This document shows, piece after piece, positions 1-7,895 of a stretch of DNA of 64,000 nucleotides; position 1 is the first letter of the stretch, and every line of letters begins with the position of its first letter. The stretch covers positions 372,001 to 436,000 of the forward strand of contig CAZUCO010000001.1 of assembly GCA_964619585.1 (NCBI GenBank), read 5' to 3'. The position numbers were made by a program, and so were the translations under genes. The stretch is from JASLCR01 sp964619585 (lineage in GTDB: Bacteria; Patescibacteriota; Saccharimonadia; Saccharimonadales; Saccharimonadaceae). The notes beneath the pieces are model-generated. The model was not told where the DNA came from, did no database searches, and worked only from the letters and a program-made list of their open reading frames with translations.

Positions 1-583
1 CATCGGCCGTTTGGAATTTCATAATATTTGCTTTTGCCGTAACATACTCATCCATGTTCATATGAACATCGAGGTGGTCAGCCTCAATACCAAGCAGCAC
101 AGCGATATGCGGTGATTTCTCGATGTCCCATAGTTGGAAGCTTGATAATTCATAAATAACTACATCTTCAGGCTGTATACTAGGCAGCGCTTCTAGTGCT
201 GAGTTACCTATATTACCCACAAGATGAACGGTTAATCCTGCTTGGCGCAGCATCACATCTATCATGCTTGCCGTTGTCCCTTTACCCTTTGTACCTGTCA
301 CTCCAATAATTGGCGCTGGACATTTTGCGAAGAATTCATTGGTTGCCGACCATATTTTGCCTCTAGTTTTTATCTTGCGAGGCGCCAGACCGGCTGTACG
401 AATCACCATGTCAAAATCATCGAGCTTCTCAAATGCTCCAGGACCAAGTATTGTTGGCACTTCAGCCGGTAAGCTCTCGAGAACTTCCGTCTCATCAGCC
501 ACCACTACCTCATTGTCAGGCGTATTCCAATATACAAGATTCTGTCTTCCCTCTAAGCCATAGCCAGCAATCGCGATCTTCAT
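1..583 (-). CDS. murD: UDP-N-acetylmuramoyl-L-alanine--D-glutamate ligase, N-terminal part (cut by window edge)
   Basis: Cytoplasmic Mur ligase that adds D-glutamate to UDP-MurNAc-L-Ala in peptidoglycan precursor synthesis. The visible 194 residues begin MKIAIAGYGLEGRQN, a Rossmann-like UDP-binding start, and carry the ATP loop GVTGTKGKGTTASM. Further on come YELSSFQLW and GIEADHLDVH, which match the central Mur ligase domain and its metal/ATP site. The frame is open to base 1, so the C-terminal part lies outside the window. The ATG at 583 sits 9 bases after the upstream M16 peptidase gene on the same strand, suggesting one operon. MurD is preferred over MurC or FolC because of the short N-terminal domain and the SSFQL motif. 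Confidence 0.9.
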   Translation of the reverse strand, partial: MKIAIAGYGLEGRQNLVYWNTPDNEVVVADETEVLESLPAEVPTILGPGAFEKLDDFDMVIRTAGLAPRKIKTRGKIWSATNEFFAKCPAPIIGVTGTKGKGTTASMIDVMLRQAGLTVHLVGNIGNSALEALPSIQPEDVVIYELSSFQLWDIEKSPHIAVLLGIEADHLDVHMNMDEYVTAKANIMKFQTAD

Positions 584-592
584 ACGCTTATT

Positions 593-1882
593 TTACTCCG
601 CTTTAGGAAAGAGTGTATCGATCTTTTCAGATAACTTGATAATCTCTTCTTTTTCTTCGCTCGAAACTCCTGCCAGTACCCAAGTGCCGTGTGCAATGAA
701 GCTTTCTGCGGTCGCTCGCATCAAATCACGTGATGTGCCATTAATCGCTTCTGGCACTTTTTCATAATCTTTTACGATGCCGTCGGCAAAATATCGATTG
801 GTGTAGAAGTTGCTGATCTGTGATACGGTTTGAGCGCCCATCTGATAGCGACCGAGGGCATAGCTCTTGGCTGCATCAAGTTCTTTTTCAGTAATATCAC
901 CGGCGAGGACACACTTTATTTCACGGACGATGATGTCAAATAGCCCTGGTGCCGTATCGTGATTCACTTGACCACCAAAATCCCATGATGAATCATGAAA
1001 ACCTGCTGAGGTATCCGAAAAGACACCGTAGGCCAAACCTTTTTGGCGAGCGGCTCCATAGATCCGACTGTGCATTGTTCCTGTCAAAATGTGATCAAGG
1101 GCATCCATCGCGTCGGACTCCTCGTCGCTAAGCTCCCTTGGGAGCATAAGAGTCATGCCAAATGTCAGGTTGCTGGCTTCTTTACGACGGATTAATGTCG
1201 GATTACCGCTCGATAGCTCATCACGAGGAACCTCAAAACGCTCTCCTTCACGTAGCTCCCAGTCCTCAAGCTGTCGAATAATCTCACTCTTGCGTCCATG
1301 CAATTTACCTGCAATAACAAACCGCATGTTTTTAGCTGTGTGTGTCCGACGATAATGCTCTTTGATATCTGCCAAGGTAACATTGTTGATGGTTTGGATA
1401 CGTTGCCAAAAGGTATAAATATCTTCACCGAGAAGCTGCTGAATCTTTGGCCACAGTACACGATTATGGTTGTTCAAGTAGCCGGTAAGTTCACTTTTGA
1501 CATTACCCTTCTCTGCTTCAAGTTCTTCTTGGTTAAAGCGTGGGCTGCAGATGGCTAGCCGCTGCAAGTGCAAGATCCGTTCCCATTCAAAATCAGCACA
1601 ATCAGCTACATACACCATCGATAAATCAGATGTGTAAGCATTGTGATAGGCGCCATTTTTGGTAAACTCAGCTTCGTATTCATGCTCGCTCTTATATTTA
1701 GCATTGGCACCAAACGCCATATGTTCCATGATGTGAGCTGTTTCGTAAATTTCTTTGTGCTTTACGTAGCGATTGCCAGCTCGAAATTGAAACTGGAAAC
1801 TCATCACCGTTGCACCGGGCACGTCGATAAGTAACCCTCTCGCCCCACTCTTCAACTTTACTTCTTGTACAGTATGTTTCAC
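593..1882 (-). CDS. M16 family zinc metallopeptidase
   Basis: A 429-residue insulinase/pitrilysin-family peptidase. The inverted zinc motif HxxEH is visible as AHIMEHMAFG near residue 50, with the downstream glutamate region in ELEAEKGNVKSEL near 125-140. The second half (roughly 220-420) is the catalytically inactive M16_C domain typical of these two-lobed clamshell peptidases. The start is GTG (GTGAAACATACT), 27 bases after secA on the same strand, with no clear Shine-Dalgarno, so coupling to secA is likely. Substrate is unknown; family members degrade short peptides or process exported proteins. There is no signal peptide, so it is probably cytoplasmic. Confidence 0.88.
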   Translation of the reverse strand: MKHTVQEVKLKSGARGLLIDVPGATVMSFQFQFRAGNRYVKHKEIYETAHIMEHMAFGANAKYKSEHEYEAEFTKNGAYHNAYTSDLSMVYVADCADFEWERILHLQRLAICSPRFNQEELEAEKGNVKSELTGYLNNHNRVLWPKIQQLLGEDIYTFWQRIQTINNVTLADIKEHYRRTHTAKNMRFVIAGKLHGRKSEIIRQLEDWELREGERFEVPRDELSSGNPTLIRRKEASNLTFGMTLMLPRELSDEESDAMDALDHILTGTMHSRIYGAARQKGLAYGVFSDTSAGFHDSSWDFGGQVNHDTAPGLFDIIVREIKCVLAGDITEKELDAAKSYALGRYQMGAQTVSQISNFYTNRYFADGIVKDYEKVPEAINGTSRDLMRATAESFIAHGTWVLAGVSSEEKEEIIKLSEKIDTLFPKAE

Positions 1883-1909
1883 GGTCTCGGAATCTTTCTA
1901 TCTACTCGA

Positions 1910-4534
1910 TTATCGGCGGCTTTTCTTGCGGTTCTGACGCTGGGCTTTCTTCTTTTTGCGCGCTGCGTTTTTGACCTGACCAGCTGCATTTGCCTTTACC
2001 TTTGTCACCTTAAAGTCGTCGTCGCGATTTGTCTCACCACTTCCAACTTCGTTGACGCCAGCTTCAACCGCTTGTTCTGCCAAGCGAGTTAACTCAGTCT
2101 CATGCTCTTCGTCCTCTGCGGCAATTGCGTCGTGCTTATGTACATGCATCACTGTTCGAAGAACCTCGTCACGTAGTGTTGCCTGCAAACTGTCAAAGAG
2201 CTTCTGACTTTCTGAACGGTATTCGACAAGCGGATCACGCTGACCAACACTGCGCCAGTGGATACCATCACGAAGGTGTTGCATATTCTCAAGATGCTGC
2301 ATCCAGAGCGTGTCAAGCACTTGGATATAGACATCGCGCTCAACTTTACGAAGGGTTTCTGCCTCGATCTCTTTCTCTTTCTTGGCATAAAGCTTATCAA
2401 CCGCTTTTTTGGCTTGCTCGTAACGAGTCTTGTCTTTTTTCTCAACGGCAAACGTTTCGATTTGCTTATCGGTCAATGGGAATACTGCCTCAAACTCTTC
2501 CTTAAACTTGGGGTTGTTCTTTGCAGGTAGTAGCGTTAGCTCCTTGACCTTCTCATCAAGTAGACGTTCGATTTCTGGTTTAATATCGTCACCTTCAAGA
2601 ATCTTGCGACGCATCGCGTAGACAACCTTACGGTGACGATTGATGACATTGTCGTACTGAACAACGTTTTTTCGTGTGTCATAGTGATAACCCTCAACAC
2701 GCTTTTGTGCAGCCTCAAGAGTTTTTGAAACGGCACGGTTTTGAATAGGTGTTTCCTCATCGACACCAAGTCGATCCATAAGTCCAGCAATCCGTTCACC
2801 CTGGAAGATACGCATCAAATCATCCTCTGTTGAGACAAAGAATTGACTTTCTCCTGGGTCGCCCTGTCGTCCACCACGACCACGTAGCTGGTTGTCGATA
2901 CGTCGTGACTCATGACGCTCTGAGCCAATCACCACAAGACCACCAAGTTCTTTCACCCCTTCGCCGAGTACAATGTCAGTACCACGACCAGCGATGTTAG
3001 TCGCCAAGGTAACTGCGCCCTTCTGGCCAGCTTTTTCAATGATAGCGGCTTCTCGTTCGTTGTTCTTTGCATTAAGGATCTCATAGGGGATCTTCTCTTT
3101 ATCGAGCCAATCAGCAATCAACTCGTTCTTTGCAATCGAAGCCGAACCCACCAGCACCGGACGGCCAGCCTTGTGATGCTCTTTAATAACCTCAGCAACT
3201 GCCTTGAGCTTACCTTTTTCGGTCTTAAAGATCAGATCTTCCTTGTCATTTCGAACAACTGGTTTGTTCGGTGGTACTTGTACTACATCGAGGCTATAAA
3301 TCTGCTGGAACTCTTCAGCCTCAGTGAAGGCCGTACCGGTCATACCACTCAGTTTGTTGTACAGACGGAAATAATTCTGGAACGAAACCGTTGCAAGGGT
3401 CATACTCTCCTGCAGCACAGGAACATTTTCTTTAGCTTCAATCGCTTGGTGCAAGCCTTCATTATACCGACGACCCTGCATCAAACGACCAGTGTGTTCA
3501 TCAACAATAATCACTTCACCATCAGAGGTAACCACGTAATCTTTATCACGTTTAAACAGTGCCTGAGCCTTGAGTGCTTGATCCATGTGATAGACGGTAC
3601 GGATATTGTCTGGGTTGTATAGGTTCTTTATGCCAAGCATCTTCTGTACCTTGTCGACACCTTCATCACTGAGGGCCACGCTGCGGCGTTTTTCATCGAG
3701 TACATAATCATCGCCAGCCAACTTGGCGGCAACTTTCGCAAACTGGTAGTAACTCTCGGGGTTCTCTGCAGCTGGTGCTGAGATAATCAGCGGCGTCCGG
3801 GCTTCGTCGATCAAGATAGAGTCCACCTCGTCAACGATCGCAAAGTTCAGATCGCGCTGCCTGAGCAGCTCAACATCATCAACCATATTGTCACGGAGAT
3901 AGTCAAACCCAAACTCATTGTTTGTTCCATAAGTAATATCGGCCTCATAGGCTTCCTTGCGCGTCACCGGACGAAGTTTACGCATGCGAGGATCATCGTG
4001 AGCCTCGTTATCAAAGTCCGGGTCGTATATGAAGCTAGCATCGTTAACAATCACCCCGACACTCATGCCAAGAAAGTGGTGTAGCTCACCCATCCATCCG
4101 GCGTCACGTTGCGCAAGATAGTCGTTAACCGTGACTACATGGACACCCTTACCTTCAAGTGCGTTGAGATAGCTTGGAAGTGTCGCCATCAGCGTCTTAC
4201 CTTCACCAGTCTTTAGTTCTGCGACGTTACCCTCGTGGAGCACCATACCACCAATCAGCTGTACGTCATAATGACGCATCTTGAGTACCCGATCACTCGC
4301 CTCGCGGACAACCGCAAATGCTTCAGGAAGGAGGTCATCAAGGGTAGTTTTTTTGTTTGCCAGTTTCTTTTTCAAGACTTCAGTCTGCTTCTTGAGCTCT
4401 GGCTTCGTCATTTTCTTGTAGGTGTCACCCAGATCGTTGATGGCAGCAACTTTCTTCTCTAGACGCTTCAAAATCCGCTTTTGCGGATCACCAAACACTT
4501 TCGTCAACACTTTTTGCCGGTTCAAATCAGGCAT
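1910..4534 (-). CDS. secA: Preprotein translocase ATPase SecA
   Basis: The ATPase motor that drives secretory proteins through SecYEG. The 874-residue length is normal for SecA. Walker A is TGEGKT (about 109-114), the DEAD-type box is IVDEVDSILIDEA (about 213-225), and the second helicase half shows TNIAGRGTDI and QLRGRGGRQGDPG. The C-terminus is a lysine/arginine-rich tail instead of the Cys-rich zinc/SecB-binding tail, which fits a monoderm without SecB. An A/G-rich Shine-Dalgarno (AAAGGGGAAG) precedes the ATG. A possible -10 (TATAAT on minus, 4589-4594) lies upstream. The M16 peptidase and murD follow on the same strand. Confidence 0.98.
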   Translation of the reverse strand: MPDLNRQKVLTKVFGDPQKRILKRLEKKVAAINDLGDTYKKMTKPELKKQTEVLKKKLANKKTTLDDLLPEAFAVVREASDRVLKMRHYDVQLIGGMVLHEGNVAELKTGEGKTLMATLPSYLNALEGKGVHVVTVNDYLAQRDAGWMGELHHFLGMSVGVIVNDASFIYDPDFDNEAHDDPRMRKLRPVTRKEAYEADITYGTNNEFGFDYLRDNMVDDVELLRQRDLNFAIVDEVDSILIDEARTPLIISAPAAENPESYYQFAKVAAKLAGDDYVLDEKRRSVALSDEGVDKVQKMLGIKNLYNPDNIRTVYHMDQALKAQALFKRDKDYVVTSDGEVIIVDEHTGRLMQGRRYNEGLHQAIEAKENVPVLQESMTLATVSFQNYFRLYNKLSGMTGTAFTEAEEFQQIYSLDVVQVPPNKPVVRNDKEDLIFKTEKGKLKAVAEVIKEHHKAGRPVLVGSASIAKNELIADWLDKEKIPYEILNAKNNEREAAIIEKAGQKGAVTLATNIAGRGTDIVLGEGVKELGGLVVIGSERHESRRIDNQLRGRGGRQGDPGESQFFVSTEDDLMRIFQGERIAGLMDRLGVDEETPIQNRAVSKTLEAAQKRVEGYHYDTRKNVVQYDNVINRHRKVVYAMRRKILEGDDIKPEIERLLDEKVKELTLLPAKNNPKFKEEFEAVFPLTDKQIETFAVEKKDKTRYEQAKKAVDKLYAKKEKEIEAETLRKVERDVYIQVLDTLWMQHLENMQHLRDGIHWRSVGQRDPLVEYRSESQKLFDSLQATLRDEVLRTVMHVHKHDAIAAEDEEHETELTRLAEQAVEAGVNEVGSGETNRDDDFKVTKVKANAAGQVKNAARKKKKAQRQNRKKSRR

Positions 4535-4610
4535 ACTTCCCCTTTACTCTTCGCGCCTTGTCTGTCAGTCGCTTAAAAATCTATCCTTATTATACGATGG
4601 TTTGGCTAGT

Positions 4611-4642
4611 AAAAAAAGAGGTCGACAGTATTTTCGACCTCT
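4611..4642 (-). terminator. Rho-independent terminator after raiA
   Basis: On the minus strand AGAGGTCGA pairs with TCGACCTCT (4634-4642 with 4617-4625), a 9-bp stem with a short loop, followed by a run of seven T. It ends raiA transcription and separates raiA from secA. Confidence 0.88.
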
Positions 4643-4662
4643 CTATTAGTGCGGCATAGAAA

Positions 4663-5037
4663 CTATTGTTCGCGAGCATAGCTACGTTTAAAACGACTAA
4701 GAGCTGCCCGTGTCTTGCCAACATGACCTACCTGCAAATCTTTATATTTTTTCAGCTGTGAGGCAAGTTTGTGTTCAACGATATCTACAGCGGCATACAT
4801 ATTTAAGGTAGAGTCTTTTGCTGCTAGATCTTTGTTCGGCACATGGAGCAATATCTCCGCTTCGTACTTATTACCGTGGTCTCGATTAACTTGCTTCAGT
4901 TTCACCTCTGCAGAGGCAGATTTACGAGCATGCCTGGGAAGGAATCTATCAAGTCGTCCAATCTTTCGTCGTACATACTTTTTTGTTTGCTCATCCGGTG
5001 TATATTTCACTCCGGAAATTACGATTGGTTCTATCAT
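4663..5037 (-). CDS. raiA: Ribosome hibernation factor RaiA/HPF (short form)
   Basis: A 124-residue protein that binds the 30S decoding centre and inactivates ribosomes in stress or stationary phase. It starts MIEPIVISGVKYTPDE and has the beta-alpha-beta-beta-beta-alpha layout with a conserved basic second helix (KYVRRKIGRLDRFLP). It lacks the C-terminal dimerisation domain of long HPF, so ribosome dimerisation would need another factor. A strong Shine-Dalgarno AAGGAGG sits 6 bases before the ATG, and an extended -10 (TGC-TAAAAT, minus) lies upstream. It is divergent from the GC-rich orphan gene at 5317 and is closed by its own terminator. Confidence 0.92.
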   Translation of the reverse strand: MIEPIVISGVKYTPDEQTKKYVRRKIGRLDRFLPRHARKSASAEVKLKQVNRDHGNKYEAEILLHVPNKDLAAKDSTLNMYAAVDIVEHKLASQLKKYKDLQVGHVGKTRAALSRFKRSYAREQ

Positions 5038-5100
5038 AGGTACCCTCCTTTTTGGTTAGGATTGTATTTCTATTTTAGCATAGTTAGCATGAGCTGTATA

Positions 5101-5129
5101 TTGACTTTTTCGTGTTATTTTGCTATAAT
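5101..5129 (+). promoter_or_regulatory. Near-consensus sigma70-type promoter of the GC-rich orphan gene
   Basis: TTGACT (5101-5106), a 17-base spacer and TATAAT (5124-5129) form one of the best promoters in the window. The predicted start of transcription, near 5136, coincides with the first base of a leader hairpin. Confidence 0.88.
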
Positions 5130-5135
5130 ATATAA

Positions 5136-5296
5136 ACTTTGTTGAGGTGGAAACTTCCAAAGTACTTTGACAAGCAGACAGGCACGACACAAGATGAGAT
5201 TTTGCCGCTCTACAAGAGCCGCAGAACCTCATCTTGTGTCTCCGCCATCCGGGTCGAGCGCAGAACATCATAAGTTTGGGTGCAGTAAGTGCCCAG
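5136..5296 (+). ncRNA. Structured 5' leader with three hairpins
   Basis: Hairpin 1 (5136-5163): ACTTTG/CAAAGT plus GAGGT/ACTTC capped by a GGAA (GNRA-type) loop, with a two-base bulge. Hairpin 2 (5186-5240): a 13-bp perfect outer stem GACACAAGATGAG/CTCATCTTGTGTC, a 6-bp middle stem and a 5-bp GCTCT/AGAGC top with a three-base loop, about 24 pairs with only two 1x1 mismatches. Hairpin 3 (about 5278-5296): GGGTGC/GTGCCC with wobble pairs, close to the Shine-Dalgarno GAGGAG (5299-5304). No known riboswitch class was recognised. Structure is read directly; function is not known. Confidence 0.65.
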
Positions 5297-5316
5297 ATGA
5301 GGAGAAAGTGCAGAAA

Positions 5317-5736
5317 ATGGACGGCAAGCTATCGCAGGGCCGTATCACGATGTCATCGCTCGGCACACCCAGTGACTTCATCTCCGCTCTGAGCGAGAAC
5401 AACCCGGGTGCAATACACGTGCTTCTGGAGTGGATCAGCTCGAATCCGGGCCCCGAGGTCATCCTCGAGATGCTCGTCATCGACGGCAAGCGACTGTACG
5501 GTCAAGGCATCTGGGATCTGTACAAGCTGTGCGGGAACGACATCGAGCGGTTCAAGTACCACGTTCTGACTGAGCTCCCCAACCAGGAGACTGGTCAGCT
5601 GTCGGTCACGTGTCCCTATCGCCCCAATCCCAACGACAGCGCGTTCTGGGAAAAGCGCCGCTTCGGCAAGCCCGGCTCCTTCTGGGCACTCGAGAACCCG
5701 CCCAGCGAGGCGGACTACGCGTATCCAATCGCATGA
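5317..5736 (+). CDS. GC-rich orphan protein, 139 residues (gene A)
   Basis: Unrecognised soluble protein. It has no signal peptide or membrane segment; the C-terminal half contains TCPYRPNPNDSAFWEKRR and ends NPPSEADYAYPIA, rich in Pro, Trp and Tyr. Codons are strongly GC-ending (ATC CTC GAG ATG CTC GTC ATC GAC), unlike the flanking genes, which suggests transfer. The frame is open from 5167, but the leader hairpins occupy that part. ATG 5317 is preferred, 12 bases after GAGGAG; an in-frame GTG at 5308 is possible. A hammerhead ribozyme follows 82 bases after the stop. No function can be assigned. Confidence 0.7.
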   Translation: MDGKLSQGRITMSSLGTPSDFISALSENNPGAIHVLLEWISSNPGPEVILEMLVIDGKRLYGQGIWDLYKLCGNDIERFKYHVLTELPNQETGQLSVTCPYRPNPNDSAFWEKRRFGKPGSFWALENPPSEADYAYPIA

Positions 5737-5818
5737 CCACATCGAACGTGACATCCAGAGAGGATACAGCCGATCGGTGTCACACCCGACGCTTCTGTAT
5801 GTTGTCTGCTTGTCATGT

Positions 5819-5872
5819 TCGCTTCCGTAAGTGTGCACTTACGCTGATGAGTCCTGGAAGGACGAAAAGCGA
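5819..5872 (+). ncRNA. Type III hammerhead ribozyme
   Basis: All core elements are present. Stem III 5' strand plus cleavage triplet: TCGCTTC (5819-5825, with U16.1 and C17). Stem I: CGTAAGT/ACTTACG closed by GTGC (5826-5843). Core: CTGATGA (5844-5850). Stem II: GTCC/GGAC with loop TGGAA (5851-5863). Then GAAA (5864-5867) and stem III 3' strand AAGCGA (5867-5872). Self-cleavage is predicted between 5825 and 5826. It lies in the 3' region of gene A on the same strand and upstream of the promoter of the next gene. Confidence 0.93.
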
Positions 5873-5901
5873 TCTCAATCAAAACCTGCTACGATGGATA
5901 C

Positions 5902-6252
5902 ATGAAGATCTACGTCAGTCATTCAACAAATTTTGACTATCGAGCCGAACTGTATGTGCCGCTTCGCGCCAACTTTTCTGATCTCGACATCTTCTTACCA
6001 CACGAAAAAAGCGGTCAAGCCAGCGACACCAAGCAAACTATCAAGACTGCCGACTTAGTATTGGCCGAGGTTTCTTATCCTTCTACCGGTCAGGGTATTG
6101 AGCTGGGGTGGGCTAGTGACGCGAGCACACCGATCGTCTGTATTCATAGAGCTGGCACTGCCCCTTCAAGTGCACTAGGTATTATCACTAACGACTTTAT
6201 TGACTATTCTTCTACTGAAGAGCTCGTAGAAAAACTACGTGAAGTTTTATAA
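5902..6252 (+). CDS. Nucleoside 2-deoxyribosyltransferase-like protein
   Basis: A 116-residue Rossmann-type protein starting MKIYVSHSTNFDYR. It has TADLVLAEVSYPSTGQGIELGWA near residues 48-70, matching the nucleoside 2-deoxyribosyltransferase / TIR-like fold with the conserved G-x-E-L-G segment that holds the catalytic glutamate. Family members exchange or hydrolyse nucleoside or nucleotide N-glycosidic bonds; the actual substrate cannot be told. An extended -10 (TGC-TACGAT, 5890-5895) ends 6 bases before the ATG, so the mRNA is probably leaderless. The gene ends tail-to-tail with serS, overlapping by 6 bases. Confidence 0.75.
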   Translation: MKIYVSHSTNFDYRAELYVPLRANFSDLDIFLPHEKSGQASDTKQTIKTADLVLAEVSYPSTGQGIELGWASDASTPIVCIHRAGTAPSSALGIITNDFIDYSSTEELVEKLREVL

Positions 6253-7542
6253 AACTTCACGGCCACCAAGATATGGTCGCAAGACTTCCGGCACTGTCAA
6301 TGTGCCGTCTTCGTTTTGGTAATTCTCAATAATCGCTACCATCACACGACCCAATGCAAATGCTGTCGCGTCATTGGTATGAATAAGCTCTAAACCATCG
6401 GCGGTGCGTACGCGTGTATGAAGTCGGCGCGCTTGATAATCGGTCATGTAGTCAGCAGTGTGTGTTTCGCGGTACTTACCCTGTCCTGGCAGCCAGACTT
6501 CCATATCAACGCCACGAGCATTTGGCTTACCTATATCAGCCGTACACTTCATTAGCACATGGTACGGTAACCTAAATTGCTGCAAAAGATACTCTTGGAT
6601 AGCCACAAAAAATAGATGCTCATTGAAGCTATCCTCTTTTCTAGAGAAACTTTCCATTTCAAGTTTATCGAATTGATGCATACGGATAAGACCTTCCATG
6701 TCTTTACCATACGTGCCAGCTTCCTTACGGAAACTAGTTGCAAAACCTATATAACGCAGTGGTAATTGCTCTGTGGTAAACACTTCACCAGCATGCATAC
6801 TACCCAGTACATGTTCGGCACTTCCCTGCAGCCACAGCTCCTCACCTTCGATCTTGTAGCGATCATCACTGGGCTCAAGACGATCCATCTGATCGTATGG
6901 CTCAGTTCGAATCATCAGCGGTGGCAATACCGGGATAAAAGGTCGAGTGCTCACGTTTAGGTCAGCAGCATCGGCAATTTCTTTAAGCTTTGCTTCGTCT
7001 GTAAGCGTGTTGATAACAAACTGTTCAATTGCCAGCTGCAGCTTTACAAGATCACCCATGACATAGGCAAACCGACTCCCAGCAACTTTTGCGGCGCGCT
7101 CTTTGTCTAACCAGCCCCGTGCTTCAGCGATCTCATAATGATTCTTTGGCTCAAAATCAAACTGCGGAGTCTCTCCGACAACCTTCACCTCAACGTTTTC
7201 ATCCTCAGAGGCGCCAACCGGCACATCTTCCCACGGCATATTAGGTATTTTTTTGAGAAGTGCCAGATACTTCTCGTCAGTCGAGGAAAGATACTCCTCG
7301 CGCTCAGCAAGCGCAATCTTAATTTGCTTACCTTCATCGATCACGGACTGCTCAGGCTTACCGCCCTTCATCTTTGCAGCGTTATCATTGCGCTTTTTGC
7401 GCAGCTCGTCAACTTGGCTCTGTAAGTCACGGCGCTCATCATCAAGCTCTAGAAGTTCGGAAATCGATACGTCATAGCCCTTTTCTTTAGCGGCTTGCTG
7501 TACTTTCTCAGGATTATTACGAACAAAACGTATATCTAACAT
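6247..7542 (-). CDS. serS: Seryl-tRNA synthetase
   Basis: Class II synthetase charging tRNA-Ser (and tRNA-Sec where present). The 431-residue length is typical. It starts MLDIRFVRNNPEKVQQA, followed by the long antiparallel coiled-coil arm (about 25-105) that grips the tRNA-Ser variable arm. The catalytic core shows class II motif 2 with FRKEAGTYGKDMEGLIRMHQF and motif 3 near ATAFALGRVMVAIIENYQ. The -10 box TACAAT (7550-7555, minus) ends 7 bases before the ATG, implying a leaderless mRNA. It is monocistronic or first in a short unit, next to a coiled-coil hypothetical gene. Confidence 0.97.
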   Translation of the reverse strand: MLDIRFVRNNPEKVQQAAKEKGYDVSISELLELDDERRDLQSQVDELRKKRNDNAAKMKGGKPEQSVIDEGKQIKIALAEREEYLSSTDEKYLALLKKIPNMPWEDVPVGASEDENVEVKVVGETPQFDFEPKNHYEIAEARGWLDKERAAKVAGSRFAYVMGDLVKLQLAIEQFVINTLTDEAKLKEIADAADLNVSTRPFIPVLPPLMIRTEPYDQMDRLEPSDDRYKIEGEELWLQGSAEHVLGSMHAGEVFTTEQLPLRYIGFATSFRKEAGTYGKDMEGLIRMHQFDKLEMESFSRKEDSFNEHLFFVAIQEYLLQQFRLPYHVLMKCTADIGKPNARGVDMEVWLPGQGKYRETHTADYMTDYQARRLHTRVRTADGLELIHTNDATAFALGRVMVAIIENYQNEDGTLTVPEVLRPYLGGREVL

Positions 7543-7585
7543 ACGTCATATTGTAACAGATACGAAGCTAGCTTGCTCAATGTTA

Positions 7586-7891
7586 TCACTGGAACAAAAA
7601 ACGATGGATACTGCGGCGCATTCTCTGTGTAGGCGTCGGAGGAAAATATGGATCATTGATATCTTCATGGAGGCGCCAGATTTTTTCATTTAGGTCGGCC
7701 CTACACTGTTCAAGATATTCAGCTTTTTGTTCAAGCTCATAAAGACTTATTGTGCCATTCTTGTATTGAAGCTGTAGCTCTTTCTCTGCCACTCTGATGA
7801 GTTCTAGATGTTGCTCACATGTCATGAGTGAGGTCAGAGAATCCCCGATCTCACTATCCGACCCACCCCAGGGTTGGATCTCACTTGCCAT
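7586..7891 (-). CDS. Hypothetical coiled-coil protein, 101 residues
   Basis: Unrecognised small protein. The ATG at 7891 is chosen because it lies 4 bases after the stop of the permease gene on the same strand; an upstream ATG at 7975 would overlap the permease by 80 bases. The middle part (about 35-80) is rich in Glu, Leu and Lys with heptad-like spacing (RVAEKELQLQYKNGTISLYE), consistent with a short coiled coil. The C-terminus is Pro/Arg-rich (PPTPTQRMRRSIHRFLFQ). It may be the last cistron of the ABC transporter operon. No function is proposed. Confidence 0.55.
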   Translation of the reverse strand: MASEIQPWGGSDSEIGDSLTSLMTCEQHLELIRVAEKELQLQYKNGTISLYELEQKAEYLEQCRADLNEKIWRLHEDINDPYFPPTPTQRMRRSIHRFLFQ

Positions 7892-7895
7892 GTTG

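Noticed and set aside
242..563. Plus-strand open frames over murD
   Set aside because: They mirror the murD codons on the other strand and resemble no family; the minus frame gives a clear Mur ligase.
1860..1885. parS-like TGTTTCACGG near secA
   Set aside because: Only the left half-site matches; the palindromic right half is missing.
4750..5145. Plus-strand frames over raiA and minus frame 5056-5271
   Set aside because: The first are shadows of raiA; the last arises from the symmetry of the 5186-5240 hairpin and lacks a start signal.
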